Assembly (NCBI GenBank): GCA_947471745.1
Contig: CANJKZ010000820.1
Span: 999,501-1,063,500, forward strand
DNA from: Closterium sp. Naga37s-1
Taxonomy: Eukaryota; Streptophyta; Zygnematophyceae; Desmidiales; Closteriaceae
Length of the DNA: 64,000 nt
Reading direction: 5' to 3'
Under the pieces are notes generated by a model. The model was not told where the DNA came from and did not search any database. It saw only the letters and a program-made list of their open reading frames with translations. The position numbers and the translations under genes are program-made. Positions within the stretch are counted from its first letter, which is position 1; every line of letters starts with the position of its first letter. Positions 57,164 through 64,000 of the stretch are shown piece by piece.

Positions 57164-60100
57164 TGTGAAAGAATGAGGGAATGAATGCACTAGGAAAGAG
57201 GTGGGTACAAGTAGGAAAACCTAAAAGTGTTGTACCCAATATTGTCTACCCCACTACATGAGAAGAATGAAGAACGAGGATGAATGAACTATGGATGAGG
57301 TGAGTACATATAGAAAACCCTAATTGGGTTGTACCCCCTATGGGATACCCCACTATAGCCTACACAACAGCATAAGCTATATATGTTCTGACACACCCCC
57401 ATAGGCAAAGTGGGGGAGAACAAGGGGTCACAAGACCAGTCAAGCAAAGCAGAGCAAGCTCAGGGTGGATCACAACGTCACCACACAGTCCGAGCACAAC
57501 GACAAGGCCACAAGGCCAGTTCACATGCAGGAGTACACATATATATATAGAGCTAGACAAGCAAGAGCAGGTATATATATGTGACAGTACAAGTAAGGTC
57601 AAGAGGAGAGCAAGTGAGGCAAGACAGGTACAAGACCCAGCTGAGTGCAGAAGCGCTGATGGTCACAAGGCGCAAGTGCCTTGGTGAACACATCAGCAGT
57701 GTTGGCCTGAGAGGCCACGTACGCAAGTCGCAACTGACCACGCTGCTGCAGCTCACGAGCAAGAAAGTAACGGAGAGCAATGTGCTTCGTTCTGTGCTCC
57801 AAGCGCTGCTCTCGACACAAGGCCAGCATGGCCTTGTTGTCTACGTACAGCACTGGAGGAGAACGAGGCGGCTCTCCAAGGTCAGTCAGCAGGTAGGTGA
57901 GCCAGCGAAGCTCCTGTGCAGCCATGGCCCCGGCGTAGATCTCAGCCTCACAACTGGAGCCGAGAACAGAGGACGAGCGAGTAGCTCGCCACGAGACAGA
58001 GCCGGAACCAAGACTGAAGGTGTAACCCTGCGACGACCGCTGCGTAGCCTGGTCGTCAGCCCAAGAAGCGTCCGCGTGCCCAGTGAGGACCACTGGACTC
58101 CGCCCTCCAAGCACTAGTCCCATGCCCGACGTACTGCACAAGTATCGCAACACCCTCTTCGCTGCAGCCATGTGCTCTGGTCGGTGTCTCCCAGGAGCAA
58201 CATAGCGTGCAAGAATGCTAAGAGGGTATGCAAGGTCAGGTCGTGTGCAGGTCATCAGGTACATGAGGCAGCCAACAAGCTCTGGATACGGGCCACTCGA
58301 CTCTACGGACTCATCCGAAGGCAGAGCTGAGAGTGAGTGGCGAGTAGGCAGAGGAGTGGCCTGAGGCGAGGAGTACGTGAAGCCGAAGCGCTGAAGGACC
58401 TGCTGCACCATGTGTGACTGAGTCAGGGTAATGGTGCGGCGTGCTCTGTCCTGGTTGATCTGCAAGCCAAGGTAGCTGCGCAGTTCACCCAGGTCTGTGC
58501 ACGTGTGTCTCTTCTGCAGCTCGGACTTCACGTGGGCGAGTCCAGCAGTGTCAGCTGTGGCAAAGACCAAGTCGTCGACGTACACGAGGATGTAGAACGG
58601 CGGGAGAGAGGTGTCGGTGCGTAGAAACAGCGACGGGTCGGCAGTAGAAGGAGCAAACCCAAGAGCCGCAAGCGTAGTCCTCAGTGTGTCGTGCCACTCA
58701 CGTGGCGCCTGGCGGAGACCGTAGACTGGACGCCGGAGACTCCACTGGGTACCAGGAGGGAAAGACCCAGTGAAGCCAAGTGGGCGGCGCAGCCAGATCT
58801 CCTCGTGCAGGCTGCCCTGCAAGAAAGCAGTGCTGAAGTCGAGAGAGTGCAGCTCGTAGTCACGGTGAGCAGCAACGTGTAGCAGCACCCGAAGAGTGGT
58901 CATCTTCGGGGTGGGGGAGAAGGTCTGAAAGTAGTCAACTCCCTGTCGCTGACTGAAGCCACGAGCCACGTAACGTGCCTTGAAGACAGGCGGAGAACCC
59001 GGCGGCCGCTTCACCCTGAAGATCCACATGCCACTGACGATGTTCGCCCCAAGAGGGGGGACAGCGTCAACGTAGGTGCCTGTGGACTTCCAGGAAGCCA
59101 TCTCTGCATCCATAGCTGCCTGCCACTGAGAGGAGTAGGGACCCTCTATCGCCTCCGCGTAAGAGCGCGGAGTCGGGATGTCAAGTGCATCCGGGTCTCC
59201 CTCAGGGGTAAGCAGTACGGACACGAGATGAGGTGAAGCAGCTGTCAGACACTGGAACTCCTCCTGCCTGTCCTCAAGGACGTCCGTGCCAAGGGCACAC
59301 TCACCCCCGACTGACGGAGGACAGGCAGACCCAGACTCAGCGACAAGACTAGCAGCGTAGTCTAGGCGACAGCGAGCAGCAAAGTCGACGAGCTCAGTAA
59401 CTAGGGCAGACGCAGCAGTAGACTCGAAGGAAGGGTCAGTGACGACAGTAGCAAGGAGACGCGTGACAGTAGGACTGGCAGCACGAAGAGAGTCCGACTC
59501 CGGGTCGGGAAGAGCAGGAAGAGAGGACTCAGGAGGAGAAGGCAAAGGGGCACGCAGAGGAGCAGTAGACGGACGCAGAGACATCCTGTGCGTGCCAGGG
59601 ACAGGAGGAGGACGCTGACGCGAACCACGACCACTAGCGCGAGCAGCACGGACAGGCGACGCAGGGCGAGACGCAGGCTCACGACGCTCAGTAAGACCTC
59701 CAGTAGGACCAGTGTAGGGAGAAGGAGCAGGCAAAGGGGAGGTAGGCTGTAGCAGTGACCGTGACGGGACAGGCTGTGGACCCTCCAAGAGAGGAGGAGG
59801 ACCAGGAGAGGGCGGAAGACCAAGAACCTGCTGCAGGAGTGGAACGAAGTACGGTCGAGGCCGCGTAGCTACGCCAGAAACAGCAGGGACAGCACCAGTA
59901 CCCCCAGCAGGAGCACCCGCTCCAGCAGCACCTCCAGTAGCTCCAGAACCCCGAGCAACACCAGGAGCACCCCCAGCAGGACCGCCAGTGGTAGTCTCAG
60001 CGCCAACACCCTCAGCAGCACCAGCTCCAGTCGAACCCGCAGGCCCAGCAGCTCCAGTACTCCCAGTACGAGCACCGCCGGGACCCGCAACAGCAGCACC

Positions 60101-63100
60101 CTCAGTAGCCGACGAACCTCCAGCACCAGCAGCACGGCTCCAGCGCCGGGCAAACCACTCGCGCAGCTCCTGTGGAGAGAGTGGCTCCCGGCGAGACAAA
60201 GCACGCGTAGAAACTCGAGGCGGAGGACCTCCAGGCGCAGCACTCCCAGGTCCAGCACCCCCAGGCAAAGCACCCCCAGGCGTAGCACCCCCACACTCAG
60301 CACCCCCAGGCTCAGCACCCCCAGGCTCAGCACCCCCAGGCTCAGCACCCCCAGGCTCAGCACCCCCAGACTCAGCACCCCCAGACTCAGCACCCCCAGG
60401 CTCAGCACCCCCAGGCTCAGTACCAGAGTCACCAGTGACCTCGACAGGCTCGACTGCGTCTACCTGGGACACACCTGAAGGGGCAGGACCCTGAGGGGGG
60501 AGGGGGTCTACCGGGGGGGGACCTGGTACAAGGAAGAGCGGGGGCGGGGGGGGGGACGGAGTGCGGTAGGGGAAGAGGCGGTAGTAGGGTACCGACTCGT
60601 CGAACGTGACGTCCTGAGAGGACAGAACACGGCGAGAGGTGGGGTGGTAGAACTGCCACCCAGGCGCGTCTGGGGGGAACCCCAGGAAGACGCAAGGAGC
60701 AGCACGAGGGGACAGTTTGTCCGCAGACAAGTCGCGGACAAACGCCCGAGATCCCCAGACCCGGAACGCCGACGCATCGCCCACCTTCCCGGTCCACAGC
60801 AAGGCTGGGGAGGTCTCCGGCCTGGAGACCCTGGGGTGAAGGTTGATCTGACGTGCCGCGTACCTCACCGCAAACGGCCACAGAAAATGGGGGGCAGCCG
60901 CATGCATCATAGACGTACGAGCGACGTCCATGACCATGCCAATGCGGCGCTCAGCAATCCCATTTTGCTGCGGAGAGTCCGGGAGCGTGAAGGTCTGACG
61001 GATGCCTCGTGCACGATAGTAGGCTCGCAGAAGGCCAGAGGAGAACTCTCCGCCTCTGTCCGAGTGCAGACGCAGAACAGGAAAGTCGGAGCCAAAGCTC
61101 TGCCTGAGCTGGAGACGAGCTGCGCGGATCCAGTCGATCAGCACCTCAGTGACATCACCCTTGCCGCGCAAGGGGAAGACTGCGGTGTAACGCGAGTAGT
61201 CGTCAACAACGAGCAGGAAGTAGCGCTCGTGACCCTGCCCACGGACGCGGGCTGGGCCCCACACGTCCATGTGGAGCGTCTGCAACGGGGCCTCTGTCGG
61301 AGGAAACTGGGAGGAGTGAGGGGCAGCACGCTGGCGCCCCTCGACACAGGGGACACAGGTAGGGCCAGGGCCCTGAGGAAGGGGAGGGAGGGACCGGGGG
61401 AGACCAGACACTAGAAGACGGGAGGCCATGCCTTTGAGCCGAAGCAGAGAGGGGTGACCAAGACGGTGGTGCCAGAGAAGAGTCTCGTGAGACAGGAGAC
61501 GACAAGAACAGGGGGCAGACTCAGGACCAGACCTGGACGCAGCAGCAAACACCTGACCCGACGAAGCGACTCTACCAGACTCAGTAACGGGAGGAGACGC
61601 AGTGGTCAGTGTGTACAGGCTCGACCCCGGCTGACGGGTAAACGTAGCCAGGTGTCGGCCTGTGCGAGCCTCTGTACAGTGCGTCACCCGCTGACGCGCA
61701 GGAGTGAACTGGTGTACACCCGCATCCTGGAGGTCAGCACCACTCACCAGGTTCGTAGAGAACGAGGGGAGGTAGAGACCAGACAGGGTGCCAGAGGGAG
61801 CCGCCGGACACGGGAGGACTGTGGAGAAGCGAGACAGGACAGGACCCCCAGAGGGGTCAGCCAGAGACACTGCAACCGGTCGACTCAGCGGTGTGAGTGT
61901 GGTGCGGTCCCTAAAGAAGGAGCGAGACGCCCCAGAGTCAAGGGTGAAGGTGAGGGAGGCCGAAGCCGACGTAGTACCTGAGAGCGCAGACTCACCAGTA
62001 CCTGAGGACGCAGACACACGAGCACCTAGGGCAGCAGCGTCGCAAGCACCTAGGGCAGCAGCCTCACCAGGACCTAGAGCAGCAGTCTCAATACCCGGAT
62101 CGGGCGGGAAACACCGGTAACAGTCACCCTCATCACTAATAGACACAGCATACATGGCAGAGAGAATAGCATCAAAGTCAAGATCATAGATGGCAACACC
62201 CGCCCTGGACAGGTCACCCCAACGAGGGATCTCTGAGGCCTCCGGGAACTGGTGACGCCACGCGTCCGTCAGGCGGCCAAAGCAGCGCTGAGTGGGGTGG
62301 GGACCCCCACACTGCTCACCCGCACGGTCGCCGGTGCGCAAAACGTAGGAGCACGGACCAAAACCCCCACCTCGCTGACGCGCAGTGTACCACTCACGAA
62401 GCTGCTGAGGGGACAAGGTGTCACGACCACGCTGCTGCTGCTGGCGCGAGCCACCACCGGAGCCACTCCTCTGCGAAGACCCGCGACCAGCACCACCTCC
62501 ACCCCCGCCGCCTCCTCCGCCTCCGCCGCCTCCGCTACTGCCGCCGCCTCCACCTCCGCCTCCGCCGCCGCCACCTCCGCCACCCCCGCTCCCACTGCCA
62601 CCGCCGCCGACACCTCCGCCTCCACTGCCGCCACCGACTCCTCCACCCCCACCTCCACTCCCACCGCCACCCCCACTCCCCCCACTGCCGCCACCTCCAC
62701 CTCCACCGCCCCCGCTCGCTCCTCCAGCGCCCTTGCCCCCCTTGCCCTTGCCAGAGCGGCGTCTCCCACTAGGGGCAGACGCCACACCGACCGACTCAAG
62801 ACCAAGGAGGTCGGCCGCAGCAGCAGAGGCAACAGAGGGCAGAAGGGGGGAGGGGGAACACCCCTCAAAGATGGGGGTGCGCGGGTCACCACGAGAGGCC
62901 CCTACAGCGACTATGCTCTTCTCGGCCGCTAGGAGGGACTTCTCGAGGAGGTCAACAGTGAGAGTGGTGGGACAGACAGAGAGAAAGTGGTCCCTGACTA
63001 CGCGAAGGGAGTCAGGAAGGCGAGTGACTATGTAGTAAAGAGTGATGTACATGGGGGGGGGGTTCTTGGCGCAGAAGTCAGCAGGGAGTGCAGCGCGGTA

Positions 63101-64000
63101 GCGAGTGTCACTAGTGCGGAGGTGCGTAATGAGGTCAGCGACTGTGGGAAAGGCAGCAAGGTCAGGAAAGAGGTACGGTAGCATGAGACGGCTCAGTGCA
63201 GCAGTGGCAGGGGAGGAGTAGCGCGCAACTACAGCGTCGTACAAGGTCTGAGCACTCTTGTACTGACTAAAGTGTGCACGCTCAGAGGTAGGGAGGTGGC
63301 GACGCACTGCAAGACGTGCAGCAGCGTCGCGCGTGGCCCACTGGGAGCGAACAGTGGCGTCGGCGTCAGCAGCAGGGGCAGTGGAGGCGCCAGAGGTGAG
63401 GTCAAAGAGAGAGAGACCATCTGCCCTATCGCACTGTAAGAACAGCTGCAGGTCATCCACCCAGACCTCAAAGTCAATGGCCCGACCCTCAGCGTCAAAG
63501 ACTAGAACACTAGGGGTAGCCATGACCCTAGACGACTGGCAGCGCAAACAGTAGGGTGAGGGCAGTGCAGTGAAAGGGCGCTGTGCTCACCAGACTGGAC
63601 AGGTCGGGCGGCCCGGAAGGAGGGCGGCGCGGCGGCTCGGCGGCTCGGCTGCCGGGCGGCTCGGCGGCTCGGCGGCTCCGCTGCTGGGCGGCACGGCTGC
63701 TGGGCGGCTCGGCTGCTGGGCGGCTCGGCTGTTGAGCGGCTCGGCTGCTGGGCGGCTCGGCTGCTCTGCTGTCGGGCGGCTCGGTTGTGTTGCTGAGGGG
63801 CAGCACGGCTCGGGCTGCTCGGGCGGTGCGGGCGGCTCGGGCGGCTCGGGCGGCTCAGCTCCTCAGCGGCACAGGCGGCGTGGGGACCGAGACGGCGGCG
63901 CGCGGCTGGGACGGGCGGCGCACGGGCTGCGTGGGGCCGGGACTGCGGTGCGCGGCCGGGACGGGCGGCTCACGGGCGGCGTGGGGCCGGGACGGGCGGC
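57164..64000 (-). mobile_element. Ty1/copia element, looks whole where visible (5' LTR outside window)
   Basis: 3' LTR 57164-57393 (minus strand TGTCAG...TTCACA) preceded by the purine tract at 57394-57403. A single open polyprotein, 63523-57599 (about 1,974 residues), runs gag, a ~120-residue Gly/Ser tract, a Cys/His segment, protease (DSGAS), integrase (HHCC, D-D-E), a long GGAEP-type repeat linker, reverse transcriptase (YVDD) and RNase H. The GC-rich leader fills 63560 to the edge. It is the same family as the element at 28385-39963, and its intact frame suggests it is the youngest. It interrupts the copia at 53445; GTATT (57159-57163) is the likely target duplication on this side. Confidence 0.85.
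63590..63860. repeat. GC-rich leader minisatellite of the third copia
   Basis: Repeats of ggcggctcggctgctg and ggcggctcgg in the untranslated leader, akin to the agccgagccgcc repeats of the second copia body read on the other strand. Confidence 0.8.

Overview
The window is nuclear DNA of a green-lineage eukaryote, GC-rich, with spliced genes. The evidence is plant-type gene families (a plastid-type ABCB26/TAP1-like half transporter, a land-plant-type DUF1218 four-helix protein, CDPK-related kinases), canonical GT-AG introns, very long low-complexity Ser/Gly/Pro segments in host proteins, and Ty1/copia elements with an enormous Gly tract in gag. A streptophyte (charophyte) alga of the Closterium type fits best. 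That placement is inference from style and memory, not from a search.

Layout. 1-7174 (-): the 5' four exons of a very long CDPK-related pseudokinase gene that runs off the left edge. 8983-9797: an intact-looking non-autonomous Mutator-like element. 10417-12648 (-): an unrecognised disordered protein. 14272-21653 (-): a complete 13-exon ABCB26-like transporter gene, with a tRNA-Ile relic in one intron. 22906-26301 (-): a DUF1218-like membrane protein gene whose large intron or loop is filled by a 1.8-kb hexanucleotide-derived array. 27564-40895: a second Mutator-like element that has been split by a double-bodied copia element (28385-39963). 41498-44262 (+): an unrecognised gene in two exons. 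47821-51315 (+): a five-exon, catalytically intact kinase that is a paralogue of the pseudokinase. 51324-53432: a duplicated and decayed copy of the end of the 41-44 kb gene, carrying a hAT-like insertion. 53445 to the right edge: a copia element interrupted by a second copia element in the opposite orientation, which runs off the window.

The strongest unifying signal is that at least three of the host genes carry short local tandem duplications (about 50-260 bp) that repeatedly catch exon boundaries: acceptor plus exon head, exon tail plus donor, or the start codon and its leader. They create arrays of competing splice sites and upstream start codons. Examples are six copies of one exon head in the pseudokinase gene, three copies of an exon tail and eight copies of a 5' splice site in the transporter gene, and two duplicated start codons that create upstream ORFs. 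The active kinase paralogue at 47.8-51.3 kb shows none, so the process is not uniform. I regard this exon-boundary stuttering, and the active-kinase/pseudokinase pair with the same exon phases, as the most interesting content.

The genes do not form a pathway. Their only visible functional link is the kinase/pseudokinase pair. All exon models were built by eye from splice consensus, reading phase and homology, without transcripts.
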